Counted from the first letter of the stretch, positions 1-9,656 are shown. The stretch: 64,000 bases of DNA from an uncultured Allomuricauda sp. (GCF_947258355.1 NZ_CAMYIC010000026.1:50253-114252), one strand, 5' to 3'. Notes: generated by a model from the sequence alone, not told the origin. A program made the numbers and translations.

Positions 1-503
1 ATAATAATTGAAATGAGCGCGACAATTACAAAAAGCCCAAAATGTCGGGCATAGAACAAATGTTTTTTGTCTTTCCCACCATCTTTTTTGTACACCCTAA
101 AATACATTAGGGCGTAGCACAAAAAAATCAACAAAAACCCTAAACTGTAAAGCTGGAAAAGCGACGAAAATTCGTCTGCATTAATTTCTAGCGTACGGGT
201 CCAAAAATTGATCAATGACTTAATGGGGAAAATATAGTATAAAATCAAAAACAGAAGGATAGCGTTCAACGCAATTATCATATTATCCATATAATCCGTT
301 CTGCGAAAGAAGTTGTAATGCACCGACCAAAGCCCGACCAACGCAAAAAAACTGACCCCGAAACTTAAAAACACGATCCAGTTTATCTGTAATATGGAAT
401 TCTCGGCCTGTGTACCCACCGAAACTACCAACAATGTAGCTGCAAATGCAAAGACAGCATCGCTAAAGGCCTCGATTCTGGAAATGTTATGCGGTAGTTT
501 CAT
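1..503 (-). CDS. TMEM175-like (DUF1211) potassium channel, C-terminus cut off by window edge
   Basis: Translating the minus strand from the ATG at 503 gives an open frame of about 167 codons that runs off the left edge, so the 3' end is missing. The N-terminus reads MKLPHNISRIEAFSDAVFAF. The RxxxFSD motif in the first transmembrane helix is the hallmark of TMEM175-type K+ channels. Further hydrophobic stretches follow, as expected for a six-helix subunit; bacterial members are about 200 residues and assemble as tetramers. The start lies 5 bp after the stop of the upstream beta-propeller gene, so it is probably the last or a late gene of the trehalose operon. A potassium channel next to trehalose synthesis fits osmotic adaptation, which is inference. 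Confidence 0.85.
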   Translation of the reverse strand, partial: MKLPHNISRIEAFSDAVFAFAATLLVVSVGTQAENSILQINWIVFLSFGVSFFALVGLWSVHYNFFRRTDYMDNMIIALNAILLFLILYYIFPIKSLINFWTRTLEINADEFSSLFQLYSLGFLLIFLCYALMYFRVYKKDGGKDKKHLFYARHFGLFVIVALISII

Positions 504-508
504 ATTGT

Positions 509-2032
509 TTATTGAATAAAAGTAACCTTGTCAATTAGTCCCTGTTCAATTTCATAAATGGCTATGGCTCTATAATTCGTACCATTAATAGTTACCGATT
601 CCTCATCAATCACCTTGTTTCCAATAACAATCCTGTTTTTCACCTCACAATGAAGGTCTGGTGTGTTTTCAAAAAAGGCACCATATTGTTGTACAAGTTT
701 GGATTTGCCTTGCGAATTAAGTGTTTTAGGAAATTGATAAAGTTGTATATCTTCAGAATAGGTTTCTGAAAAAGCTTCTATATCCCTTTTATTGTAGGCT
801 TCCAATTGCGCTTGTACAATACTTTCTGCATCGGTCAATGGACCATCCGGGAAAACAAACATCATGGATGTGATAAGGCCATTTTCCACACTGTAAATGG
901 CAACTTGGTGTCCTTCTCTACCATCAACCTGGGTAATTTCCTCATCTATTATGGTATTACCAAGAACAATTCGTTTAACCACTTCGACTTTAGAGGTTTT
1001 TACATTTTCGAAAAAACGTTCATAATTATCCAATAGGTTGCTATTGCCAATGTACATGGTTTTGTTTGGAAAACGCTGAACCTTTACATCTTCTGAAAAA
1101 CACTCTGCAAAAGCATTCAAGTCTCTATTATTAAATGCTTGGACTTGATTTTGAATTGTTTTTGACGGTGACTCCTCGGCTACAAAAGCCAGTCTTTTAA
1201 AGTTGGGGCTTACAGCAATACGACTGATATTGTTGATTTCTACCTGATCAAATTCAATGATGGTTTCCCATTCGGAACCGGAATCGATATCCAAGCTCAA
1301 AAGCTTTTTGCCCGCTCCCGTAACAATGGTGTTTTTGTCCAACCACACAATATCTTCCTCTTTACCATAGGTTTCGGTGATTTTTTTTGATTCTCCCGTA
1401 GCTGGATTGAGGGATAAAATCTCCCATGTATCGTTCTTTTTACCAATAAAACTGACCAAATCAGAATTGGGAATGTTATGAAGCGACCGTCCTACGTTTT
1501 GGTATACGGTATTTTGCGTGTTCTCTTCCAAATTTAAGACTATGAGGTCCATTCGATTATCCACCAATACAGTGGCAACCAAAATATGGTCGTCGAACCA
1601 AACATGGTAACCGATCTTCAAATCGGCAATTGGTGTGGATTCGCCTGTTTCAAAATCATATTCATACAATAATTGCAAACCATCGATATCCAATCGAATG
1701 GCTGAAAAGGCATTTTTTCCGGGGATGCGCAACGGTGAATATTCACTCCCGGCGGTTGTGTAGGTCAACCAAGAAGAGGTACTTCCCTCTTTTACATTGA
1801 ACTTAAGGATATCCGTCTGATTTTTTCTGGTAGACGCAAACAATATGCTATCATCGTCCCAAAATGATGGTTGGTTGTCGTATCCTGCATTATTGGAGAT
1901 ATTTTTCGGATTGGACAATGCAATTTTTCCATTGCTCAGTTCCAGGTCAAAAAGATAGACCTCGGTCTCGGTCTGACACCATCCTTGGGCGCTCACCAAT
2001 ATAAAGCAAACAATGAAAAAACCTCGTATCAT
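509..2032 (-). CDS. Secreted TolB-like beta-propeller fused to two SnoaL-like domains
   Basis: 507 residues. Residues 1-20 form a signal peptide ending in WCQ. Residues about 25-290 show repeated TolB/WD40-like blades (FDLELSNGKI, LSLNPATGES, LSLDIDSGSE). Two homologous NTF2/SnoaL-like units follow, at about 290-400 and 402-507. They share NxRDxxAFxExxSED, then QFP or RFP, YxxFFEN, RIVxGNxxIDEE and IYxxExGLI, so the second is an internal duplication. SnoaL domains can be isomerases, hydrolases or ligand-binding modules, and no catalytic role can be assigned. The gene overlaps the stop of the trehalose-phosphate gene by 4 bp (ATGA), implying translational coupling. The product is probably periplasmic. 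Function unknown; the domain calls are fairly firm. Confidence 0.8.
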   Translation of the reverse strand: MIRGFFIVCFILVSAQGWCQTETEVYLFDLELSNGKIALSNPKNISNNAGYDNQPSFWDDDSILFASTRKNQTDILKFNVKEGSTSSWLTYTTAGSEYSPLRIPGKNAFSAIRLDIDGLQLLYEYDFETGESTPIADLKIGYHVWFDDHILVATVLVDNRMDLIVLNLEENTQNTVYQNVGRSLHNIPNSDLVSFIGKKNDTWEILSLNPATGESKKITETYGKEEDIVWLDKNTIVTGAGKKLLSLDIDSGSEWETIIEFDQVEINNISRIAVSPNFKRLAFVAEESPSKTIQNQVQAFNNRDLNAFAECFSEDVKVQRFPNKTMYIGNSNLLDNYERFFENVKTSKVEVVKRIVLGNTIIDEEITQVDGREGHQVAIYSVENGLITSMMFVFPDGPLTDAESIVQAQLEAYNKRDIEAFSETYSEDIQLYQFPKTLNSQGKSKLVQQYGAFFENTPDLHCEVKNRIVIGNKVIDEESVTINGTNYRAIAIYEIEQGLIDKVTFIQ

Positions 2033-4239
2033 GGTTTTATAAAACGTTTTAAAAGCTGCCTTACCCTTGTAGTATTTTCCACATGGTATTTGGCCTGTGT
2101 TTTTTTGAGTCCAACTTTAACTGTGACTGCGGAATCCGGGAGTTCTTGGAACATAAATTCATCTGTCCAGTCATCGCCAATGGCAAAAACAAAGTCGTAA
2201 TCATCTTCGCTCAACATTCGGGTAGCGGCCCTTCCTTTGTTCACATTGCTACTTTTTACCTCCATCACCTTGTTGCCGTTCAATACACTAATATCGTCAT
2301 TACCGATCAAACTCCGTAATACGGTGTTGAGCTCCGTTGCCCTTTTTGTGCCAAAATCAGGGTCGGTATTACGGTAATGCCAAGCTAGGGAATAGTTTTT
2401 TTCTTCAATAAAAGAACCGGGGGTCCTATCCACAAATGACTCCAATACCGGTCGTATTTTGTTCATCCATTCCCCTTTGACCTGCTCCAACATCTTAAAA
2501 TCCTCTCCGTTTCGGGAAATCCATACCCCGTGCTCCACGATCATATTGTATTTTTTGGGCAAGAACCAACGTCCAAAAGTCTGTTTGTCCCGTCCACTGA
2601 TCAAAAATACGGTGGTATCTTCTTGTTGGTGCAGCTTGTCCAATAGCTCATACAATTCTTCGTCGGGTGAAGCTTGTTGTGGGTCCTTATGGAACCCTGC
2701 CAAAGTTCCATCGTAATCCAAGAACAACAATCGTTTTTTGGATTTCACATATGCTTCCTGGATGGACAATAATCTTTCTGATGACATTTTTTCAGAAATA
2801 AAGGCTTTGCCCAAATCCCTGTTTTCTTTTAATGCATTCATAAACTCATTGGCCCATACTTCCACATTATAGCGTTCCAATCTTTTCTGGAGAAAGGTAT
2901 TTCGGGATACCTGTTCTTCCAGGGGCATGTTAAAGGCCCTTTTTAAGGTGTCTGCTTGTTGTTCAAAATTGTTGGGGTTTATCAAAAGTGCCTCATTCAT
3001 TTCGTAAGCAGAGCCAGCCATTTCACTCAAAATAAGTACACCGGATTTGTCGGTGCGGGTCGCAATATATTCTTTGGCCACTAAGTTCATTCCGTCCCTT
3101 AGAGGTGTTAGCCAAGCAATGTCACTAGAGGTGTACAGGTCTATGAGGCTTTCAAATGCCAATGATCGGTAGAAATACCAAATAGGTGTCCAGTTTACGG
3201 TGGACAACTCACCGTTTATACGACCTACCAGTTCATCAACCTCTCTTTTTAATAATTGATACTGAGGTACATTGGAACGGGAGGGTACGGCCAATATGAT
3301 CAACCTTACTTTTTCTTTGTATTCCGGATACTTCTGAAGGAAATACTCAAATGCATTGATACGCTTGGCGATTCCCTTACTGTAATCCAATCGATCTATG
3401 GATAAGATAAGCTTGGTATCGGGTGCGGATGCTTTGTGGTTGTCCAAACGCACTTGTAAGTCGCTTCGTTCATCCTTGCTTTTGGAATCGTGCAACACAG
3501 CAGCATCCCTGAACTTTTTGTAATCGATTCCCATAGGGAAAGAATCCACTTTGATGACCCTATTGTCCAGATAGATTTCGTTAAAGCTTACATCTAAACC
3601 GATAAGTCTTCGAACGGAGCTTAAAAAATGTCTTTCATAATCATAGGTATGGAAACCAATGAGGTCCGAGCCCAACAATCCTTCCAAGATTTCTTCACGC
3701 CAGGGCAGGGTTCGGAATATCTCAAAGGAAGGGAAGGGGATATGCAGAAAGAATCCAATGGTGGTATCCGGGCGTTTTTCGCGCACCATTTGTGGTACAA
3801 GCATCAATTGGTAGTCATGTACCCAAATAGTATCGTCTTCGGTAGAATTTTCTATAATGGCATCGGCAAATTTTTGGTTTACCGCTTTGTAGGTGTCCCA
3901 GTAGTTCAGTTCAAACTCGGAATACTTCAAAAAATAATGAAAAAGGGGCCATATGGTCCTGTTACTGAAACCATAGTAAAAACCGTCGACTTCATCCGAA
4001 TTGAGCTTTACTTTTGCACAACCGTGCTCTTTCAGAGCCTTGTCAATATCCGCTTCCAGTTCTTCAGGTGTGTCCTCATCCGTTAACCCGGACCAACCAA
4101 TCCATAGACTTTCTCCTCCGCTGTGCACAGATTTCATTCCTGTGGCCAGACCCCCAACACTTGGTATTGCATTGATTGTTCCATTGCTAATTTGTAATTG
4201 AACGGGTAGTCGATTTGAGATTATGATAGTTTTGCCCAT
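2029..4239 (-). CDS. Bifunctional trehalose-6-phosphate synthase / trehalose-phosphatase
   Basis: 736 residues, the length expected for a fused OtsA-OtsB enzyme. The N-terminal GT20 domain (about 1-470) carries the donor loop GGLATGMKS, VHDYQLMLVP, FFLHIPFPS, SIDRLDYSKGI and TPLRDGMNLVAKEYI. It would join UDP- or ADP-glucose to glucose-6-phosphate. The C-terminal HAD phosphatase domain (about 500-736) has the nucleophile motif FLDYDGTL near residue 505 and the metal motif AIGDDWTDEFMF, and would release free trehalose. The enzyme is cytoplasmic. It is the first gene of a minus-strand operon with the propeller/SnoaL and TMEM175 genes, and is divergent from the GH15 gene with 103 bp between starts. 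Both halves look catalytically intact. Confidence 0.96.
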   Translation of the reverse strand: MGKTIIISNRLPVQLQISNGTINAIPSVGGLATGMKSVHSGGESLWIGWSGLTDEDTPEELEADIDKALKEHGCAKVKLNSDEVDGFYYGFSNRTIWPLFHYFLKYSEFELNYWDTYKAVNQKFADAIIENSTEDDTIWVHDYQLMLVPQMVREKRPDTTIGFFLHIPFPSFEIFRTLPWREEILEGLLGSDLIGFHTYDYERHFLSSVRRLIGLDVSFNEIYLDNRVIKVDSFPMGIDYKKFRDAAVLHDSKSKDERSDLQVRLDNHKASAPDTKLILSIDRLDYSKGIAKRINAFEYFLQKYPEYKEKVRLIILAVPSRSNVPQYQLLKREVDELVGRINGELSTVNWTPIWYFYRSLAFESLIDLYTSSDIAWLTPLRDGMNLVAKEYIATRTDKSGVLILSEMAGSAYEMNEALLINPNNFEQQADTLKRAFNMPLEEQVSRNTFLQKRLERYNVEVWANEFMNALKENRDLGKAFISEKMSSERLLSIQEAYVKSKKRLLFLDYDGTLAGFHKDPQQASPDEELYELLDKLHQQEDTTVFLISGRDKQTFGRWFLPKKYNMIVEHGVWISRNGEDFKMLEQVKGEWMNKIRPVLESFVDRTPGSFIEEKNYSLAWHYRNTDPDFGTKRATELNTVLRSLIGNDDISVLNGNKVMEVKSSNVNKGRAATRMLSEDDYDFVFAIGDDWTDEFMFQELPDSAVTVKVGLKKTQAKYHVENTTRVRQLLKRFIKP

Positions 4240-4342
4240 AAAAGGATGATTTTTGACGTATTTTAATTTTTTGTTTCTTTAAAATTCGGGAAATTCGAGC
4301 GCAAAACCAATTACTTCTAACCCTTTTGAGAATTTTTGACCT

Positions 4343-6142
4343 ATGGACAATTTGAATTACGGAATTATAGGAAATTGCAGGAGTGCGGCATTGATTTCCA
4401 AAGAAGGCTCCATAGACTGGTGCTGCTTACCGCAATTTGACTCAACTTCGATATTTGCAAAATTGCTCGATGAGCAAAAAGGAGGCAGTTTTGAAATACA
4501 TCCGAAAGGGAATTATAACATTGAACAAGAGTATTATCGCAATACGGCCATTTTAATAACGCGATTTACGGAAGACGACAATGTTTTCGAGGTGCACGAC
4601 TTTATGCCCCGGCACCATAAAATGAACGGAAAGTACAAGGCACAGCCCGAAATTATCCGTTACATAAAATATATTTCAGGAAAACCGAAGTTTACCGTTA
4701 AATACGACCCCAAGCTAGAGTATGGATTGGGTGCGACCAAGCATTTTGTTAAAAAGGATTTTATTGCCAGCCTTACCCATAAGCTAAAATACGATACACT
4801 TTTTATGTATACTTCTTTTGACAAGGAGCGTATTTTGGAGGGTGGTGAGATTATTTTGAAAGAAGACGGCTATTTTTTGATTTGTTACAATGAAAAAATA
4901 TTGAAGCCTACCACCGATACCATGGGTCTGGAACTGGAACGTACCAAGGTGTATTGGTTGGATTGGGCTGCAAAGACCCCTAATTACGAGAAATTTAAAG
5001 ATGATATAATCCGAAGTGCCATAACACTTAAAATGTTGACCTATGACAAAACAGGTGCTGTTTTGGCCGCTGCTACCACATCGCTTCCTGAAACCATTGG
5101 TGAAGTAAGAAACTGGGATTATCGTTTTTGTTGGATAAGGGATGCTTCCATGGTGATCAAGGTGGTTTCCGAACTTGGACACAAGAACTCAGCCAAGCGC
5201 TACCTTCAGTTTATTATTGATTTGATGCCCGACAAGGATGAGAAACTCCAGATTATGTATGGCATTAATAAGGAAAAAACACTTACAGAAAGGACCTTGA
5301 ATCATTTTGATGGTTATAAAGGCTCTAAGCCTGTTCGCATTGGCAATGCAGCTTACAAACAACGTCAAAACGACATATATGGAATTTTGATGGATGTGAT
5401 CTATGAGCAGTTACGAAATTTTAGTAACGATATTGAAAATGTGGAGGAGCTTTGGAGCATAACCAAAGGAATCGTTTGGATTGTTGGAAAACACTGGGAG
5501 GAGCCAGATAAAGGTATTTGGGAATTCCGTGGGGAAGACAAGCACTTTACTTTTTCCAAAGTATTATGTTGGGTGGCTTTGGACCGTGCGATAAAAGTGG
5601 CCAAAATGTTCGGCAAAACCCGAAAATTGGAACGTTGGACCGCTCTTGAGCAGGAAATTAAGGAAGACATCCATAAAAATGCATGGAACAATGATATCAA
5701 TGCGTTTGTCCAGAGTTATGGTTCTCGACACTTGGATGCTTCGGTACTTTTAATGGAGCCCTACGGCTTTATCCATGCACGCGACCCAAAATATGTGAGT
5801 ACTGTGAAAGCCATAGAGGATGGCCTTAGTAATGATGGTCTTTTATATAGATATAAAAACGAGGATGACTTTGGACTCCCATCTTCTTCATTTACCATTT
5901 GTACGTTTTGGTTTATCAATGCCTTGTTCAAGATTGGTGAGGAGGAAAAAGCATTGGAACGTTTCGAACGCTTATTGAGCTACAGTAATCATTTAGGGCT
6001 CTTTAGCGAGGATATCGATTTTAAGACCAAAAGGTTATTGGGTAATTTTCCACAGGCCTACTCGCATTTGGCACTGATTGAATGCGCTATTAACTTCTCC
6101 AAAAAACAAGGGGATGAAAAAATAATGGAATCCATAGGGTGA
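4343..6142 (+). CDS. Glycoside hydrolase family 15 protein (glucoamylase/trehalase-like)
   Basis: 599 residues, typical of bacterial GH15. The N-terminal beta-sandwich begins YGIIGNCRSAALISKEGSID, the usual start of the GH15 trehalase-like group. The (alpha/alpha)6 catalytic part shows NWDYRFCWIRDAS, EEPDKGIWEFRG (general-acid region), FSKVLCWVALDRA and SEDIDFKTKRLLGNFPQAYS (general-base region). There is no signal peptide, so it acts in the cytoplasm. Family members hydrolyse alpha-glucosides, and some actinobacterial ones are true trehalases. Divergence from the trehalose synthesis gene makes trehalose or a maltodextrin a likely substrate; this is inference. A strong bidirectional terminator follows the stop. 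Confidence 0.93.
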   Translation: MDNLNYGIIGNCRSAALISKEGSIDWCCLPQFDSTSIFAKLLDEQKGGSFEIHPKGNYNIEQEYYRNTAILITRFTEDDNVFEVHDFMPRHHKMNGKYKAQPEIIRYIKYISGKPKFTVKYDPKLEYGLGATKHFVKKDFIASLTHKLKYDTLFMYTSFDKERILEGGEIILKEDGYFLICYNEKILKPTTDTMGLELERTKVYWLDWAAKTPNYEKFKDDIIRSAITLKMLTYDKTGAVLAAATTSLPETIGEVRNWDYRFCWIRDASMVIKVVSELGHKNSAKRYLQFIIDLMPDKDEKLQIMYGINKEKTLTERTLNHFDGYKGSKPVRIGNAAYKQRQNDIYGILMDVIYEQLRNFSNDIENVEELWSITKGIVWIVGKHWEEPDKGIWEFRGEDKHFTFSKVLCWVALDRAIKVAKMFGKTRKLERWTALEQEIKEDIHKNAWNNDINAFVQSYGSRHLDASVLLMEPYGFIHARDPKYVSTVKAIEDGLSNDGLLYRYKNEDDFGLPSSSFTICTFWFINALFKIGEEEKALERFERLLSYSNHLGLFSEDIDFKTKRLLGNFPQAYSHLALIECAINFSKKQGDEKIMESIG

Positions 6143-6144
6143 TA

Positions 6145-6172
6145 AAAAAACGCCCCAAATTGGGGCGTTTTC
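6145..6172. terminator. Bidirectional intrinsic terminator between GH15 and fadE
   Basis: The stem CGCCCCAA/TTGGGGCG (6151-6167) is flanked by an A-run on the left and a T-run on the right, so it works as an intrinsic terminator on both strands. It separates the convergent GH15 and fadE transcripts. Confidence 0.9.
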
Positions 6173-6210
6173 AAATCCTAGTGGGTTTTTCATCCCAACA
6201 AATATTTGAA

Positions 6211-8019
6211 TTAGTCAAAGGTATACCCGTTATCTGCGGCAACTTTGTCAGCAATCTGCGTTCTAAGTTCCACAACATTGGGTTGATTTGTATACTTGGT
6301 AAAGCGTTTCAGTCCCATCAACATCATACGTTGTTCATCTCCTTCGGCAAAGGAAACAATTCCTTCCTTGGCTTTTTGTTGGATGATGTCGACCGCCCTG
6401 TACAAATACAGTTTGGACATGGCGATTTGCGCAGCTTGGGCTTCCTCACCAAAACGTTTCGCATTTTTCTCAGTTCTTAGGATAGCAGATTCCGCCATAT
6501 AAATTTGGATCAAAATATCGGAAGCGGCCATCAAAAGCATTTGATGCTTTTCCAAATCAGGTCCAAATTTTTGAACAGCGCTACCAGCGACCATCAAGAA
6601 TACTTTTTTCAATCTGGCTATCAGGTCCTTTTCTTCGGAAAGGAGTTCGGAAAAATCCGGTGTATCAAAAGATGGAATCCCCATAAGTTCCTCTCCCACA
6701 GCAGTTGCAGGGCCTAAAAGGTCCACGTGGCCTTTCATGGCTTTCTTTACCAACATTCCTACGGATAGCATACGGTTGATTTCGTTGGTACCTTCATAAA
6801 TCCTGGAAATACGAGCGTCTCTCCAGGCAGATTCCATTGGGGTATCGGCGCTAAAGCCCATTCCCCCGAATACTTGGATACCTTCGTCCGTGGTATGCTG
6901 AACGTGCTCGGAAACGGCCACTTTTAGAATGGAACATTCGATAGCATATTCCTCTACACCTTTAAGTTCTGCCTCTTGGTGTGAGTTGCCACTTGCTTCG
7001 CGAATGGCAATTCTGTCCTCGATGTTTTTGGCGGCACGATAACAAGCTGCCTCATCCACATAAGCATTGGTAGCCATATCCGCGATTTTTGCTTTGATGG
7101 CGCCAAAGTTAATAATCGGTGTTTTAAACTGTATGCGCTCGTTGGCATATTTTGTGGCTTCGTTCAGTACTCGGCGCTGTGCTTCCAAACAAGCAGCTGC
7201 CAATTTGATTCTTCCCACGTTAAGGGCATTCATGGCAATCTTGAACCCATTGCCTCTTTCGGAAAGCATGTTTTCGACTGGGACTTTTGTCTCGTTGAAA
7301 AATACTTGACGGGTAGAGGAGGAGTGAATACCCAATTTCTTCTCTTCGTCACCAAAACTGATTCCATTTTCTGAATCGTTTTCAACAATGAAACCGGTGA
7401 TGTTCTTATCGTCTTCTATTCTGGCAAAAACAATGAATAGGTTGCAGAATCCAGCATTTGAAATCCACATTTTTTGACCAGTAATGCTGTAGTATTTACC
7501 ATCTTCGGAAAGAACGGCCTTGGTTTTACCTGAATTGGCATCCGAACCTGCTCCGGGTTCCGTTAAGCAATATGCACCAAACCATTCACCAGTGGCCAAC
7601 CTAGGAACATATTTCTGTTTTTGCTCCTCGGTTCCATATAGGGTAATGGGCATTGTGCCAATACCGGTGTGCGCCCCAAAAGCAGTACTGAAAGATCCTG
7701 TTGCACCGGAAATGTAGTCGCAGACCAACATAGTGGATACAAACCCCATTCCCATACCACCATAGGCTTCAGGAACCGCGATGCTCAATAAACCGAGTTC
7801 ACCGGCTTTTCTCATACACTCTTCGGTGTAGGCATAATCCTTTTTCTCGAAACGTTCCCAATGCGCCCAAAGCTCTCTATCCACAAACTCCTTTGTGCTT
7901 TCACGCATCATTTTTTGTTCTTCGTTGAGGTCCTCAAGGGTGAATATGTCCTCGCATTTGGTCTCTTTGACCAAAAATTGACCTCCTCTCAGTATGTCTT
8001 TTTCAATTGTATCGCTCAT
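6211..8019 (-). CDS. fadE: Acyl-CoA dehydrogenase (long form, FadE type)
   Basis: 602 residues, matching the long Bacillus FadE type (about 594). FAD-dependent first step of beta-oxidation, acyl-CoA to trans-2-enoyl-CoA. Visible landmarks are FGAHTGIGTMPITLYGTEEQ, YCLTEPGAGSDA, QKMWISNAGF, the flavin-binding QVFGGMGF and RISRIYEGTNEINRML, whose Glu is the usual catalytic base. A helical C-terminal extension of about 150 residues follows the normal ACAD core. It is the last gene of the marR-fadN-fadA-fadE operon: fadA stops 22 bp upstream of its start, and the terminator at 6145-6172 closes the unit. Cytoplasmic, handing electrons to an electron-transfer flavoprotein not encoded in this window. 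Confidence 0.96.
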   Translation of the reverse strand: MSDTIEKDILRGGQFLVKETKCEDIFTLEDLNEEQKMMRESTKEFVDRELWAHWERFEKKDYAYTEECMRKAGELGLLSIAVPEAYGGMGMGFVSTMLVCDYISGATGSFSTAFGAHTGIGTMPITLYGTEEQKQKYVPRLATGEWFGAYCLTEPGAGSDANSGKTKAVLSEDGKYYSITGQKMWISNAGFCNLFIVFARIEDDKNITGFIVENDSENGISFGDEEKKLGIHSSSTRQVFFNETKVPVENMLSERGNGFKIAMNALNVGRIKLAAACLEAQRRVLNEATKYANERIQFKTPIINFGAIKAKIADMATNAYVDEAACYRAAKNIEDRIAIREASGNSHQEAELKGVEEYAIECSILKVAVSEHVQHTTDEGIQVFGGMGFSADTPMESAWRDARISRIYEGTNEINRMLSVGMLVKKAMKGHVDLLGPATAVGEELMGIPSFDTPDFSELLSEEKDLIARLKKVFLMVAGSAVQKFGPDLEKHQMLLMAASDILIQIYMAESAILRTEKNAKRFGEEAQAAQIAMSKLYLYRAVDIIQQKAKEGIVSFAEGDEQRMMLMGLKRFTKYTNQPNVVELRTQIADKVAADNGYTFD

Positions 8020-8041
8020 GATTTTTTGTGTTTAGTAGTTT

Positions 8042-9232
8042 TTAATTTAGGAATTCGAATATACCAGCGGCACCTTGTCCTGTGCCAACGCACATGGTGA
8101 CCATGCCATATTTACCTTTCATATCACGCTTTCTCATTTCATCGAAAAGCTGAACTGACAGTTTAGCTCCGGTACAGCCTAACGGATGTCCAAGAGCGAT
8201 GGCTCCTCCATTGACATTTACGATGTCTTGGTTTAATCCAAGTTCACGGATAACGGCCAATGATTGTGATGCAAAAGCTTCGTTCAATTCAATTAAATCA
8301 ATATCGTCTTGCTTTAATCCAGCCTGTTTCAATGCTTTTGGAATGGCTTTTACAGGTCCTATCCCCATAATTCTGGGCTCCACACCTGCAGCGGCATAGT
8401 TGACCAAGCGGGCTATGGGTTCCAGATTAAGTTCTTTTACCATTTCTTCACTCATTACCATAACAAAGGCAGCTCCATCACTCATTTGTGACGAGTTTCC
8501 AGCGGTAACGCTTCCTCCTGCTGCGAAAACTGGCCTTAGCTTGTTCAATGTAGGGATGTTGGTCCCTTTTCTTGGCCCTTCGTCTTTTTTTACCGTATAG
8601 GTGTTGCTTTCTTTTTTTCCGGCTTCGTTCACAAAAGTATGTTCCACTTCAATGGGTACAATCTGATCTTGGAAGCGATTCTCTTCTTGGGCTTTCAAAG
8701 CCTTCATGTGGGAATTATAAGCAAATTCATCTTGATCTTCACGGGACACCTTGAATTGTTTGGCCACGGCTTCTGCAGTGAGGCCCATTCCCCAATAATA
8801 ATCTTCATGCCCTTCTTTGGCCGTGGCATAATCTGGGGTTGGTTTGTAACCTCCCATGGGAATATAGCTCATACTTTCCGCTCCACCGGCAATGATACAG
8901 TCTGCCATTCCAGATTGAATCTTGGCGGAGGCAATACCAATGGTTTCCAAACCTGAAGCGCAATACCGGTTTACGGTAACGCCTGGTACGTCTTCAATAT
9001 CAAGTCCCATGAGTGAGATGAGTCTTCCCATATTCAGACCTTGCTCGGCTTCTGGCATTGCATTCCCTACAATAACGTCATCAATGCGTTTTTTATCCAA
9101 CTCTGGCAATTCCTTCATCATGTATTCTATGGTTTCAGCAGCCAGTTCGTCTGGGCGCTTAAACCTGAACAGGCCCTTAGGTGCTTTGCCCACGGCTGTT
9201 CTATATCCTTTTACTATATATGCTGTTTTCAT
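8042..9232 (-). CDS. fadA: Acetyl-CoA C-acyltransferase (3-ketoacyl-CoA thiolase)
   Basis: 396 residues, usual thiolase length. Last step of beta-oxidation: thiolytic cleavage of 3-ketoacyl-CoA to acetyl-CoA and a shortened acyl-CoA. The nucleophilic Cys lies in [12 protein letters not shown], the catalytic His in [15 protein letters not shown], and the second Cys in [14 protein letters not shown]. It sits between the four-helix-bundle gene and fadE in a co-directional operon, with a 22-bp gap to fadE. The N-terminus [20 protein letters not shown] is standard, so the ATG at 9232 is accepted. Confidence 0.97.
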   Translation of the reverse strand: MKTAYIVKGYRTAVGKAPKGLFRFKRPDELAAETIEYMMKELPELDKKRIDDVIVGNAMPEAEQGLNMGRLISLMGLDIEDVPGVTVNRYCASGLETIGIASAKIQSGMADCIIAGGAESMSYIPMGGYKPTPDYATAKEGHEDYYWGMGLTAEAVAKQFKVSREDQDEFAYNSHMKALKAQEENRFQDQIVPIEVEHTFVNEAGKKESNTYTVKKDEGPRKGTNIPTLNKLRPVFAAGGSVTAGNSSQMSDGAAFVMVMSEEMVKELNLEPIARLVNYAAAGVEPRIMGIGPVKAIPKALKQAGLKQDDIDLIELNEAFASQSLAVIRELGLNQDIVNVNGGAIALGHPLGCTGAKLSVQLFDEMRKRDMKGKYGMVTMCVGTGQGAAGIFEFLN

Positions 9233-9269
9233 TTAAAAAGTATTGAGAATTGAGATGTTGGTATTGAGA

Positions 9270-9617
9270 TTACAGTTTCGTTCCTAATGAATAAATCATT
9301 TTCTGTATTTCAATACATTCATCTATTAGTGTTTGTACTTTCTGGTTTTTAGTCAAGTTTAATTCAATAATTAAAATCAATTGCGTCTGTAATTCGTATA
9401 GCGAACCGTTCGCAATACCTAAAAAGTGCTTGAACTCTTTGTTTGAATTTCTTCCTGCTCCTTCAGCAATATTGGAAGGAACTGAAATTGCACTTCTTTT
9501 AATTTGATTAATCAAACCAAATTTTTCGTCTTTTGGTAACTCAGGCATCAGTAGGTAGATAGCCTTGGAAAGTTGAATCGATTTTCTCCAAATTTTTAAA
9601 TCTTCTACCTTGTGCAT
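9270..9617 (-). CDS. Four-helix bundle protein, S23 / 23S rRNA intervening-sequence family
   Basis: 115 residues. The family signature is clear: LKIWRKSIQLSKAIY near the N-terminus, then QIKRSAISVPSNIAEGAGR and FLGIANGSLYELQTQL. Members of PF05635 form small four-helix bundles and pentamers. They are known from 23S rRNA intervening sequences and as scattered single genes; their function is unclear. Here the gene lies inside the beta-oxidation operon, with 39 bp to fadN and 37 bp to fadA. Its flanks hold inverted copies of a 9-mer (9246-9254 and 9627-9635) in A/T-rich GAGA-type sequence, suggesting insertion as a small cassette. No role in fatty-acid metabolism is implied. Confidence 0.92.
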   Translation of the reverse strand: MHKVEDLKIWRKSIQLSKAIYLLMPELPKDEKFGLINQIKRSAISVPSNIAEGAGRNSNKEFKHFLGIANGSLYELQTQLILIIELNLTKNQKVQTLIDECIEIQKMIYSLGTKL

Positions 9618-9656
9618 TTCTGATTACTCAATTCTAGTATCTCACTACTTTCGCAA

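Noticed and set aside
3628..4086. A 152-codon plus-strand frame opposite the trehalose-phosphate gene
   Set aside because: The opposite strand encodes the conserved GT20 domain with all motifs, so this frame is a shadow.
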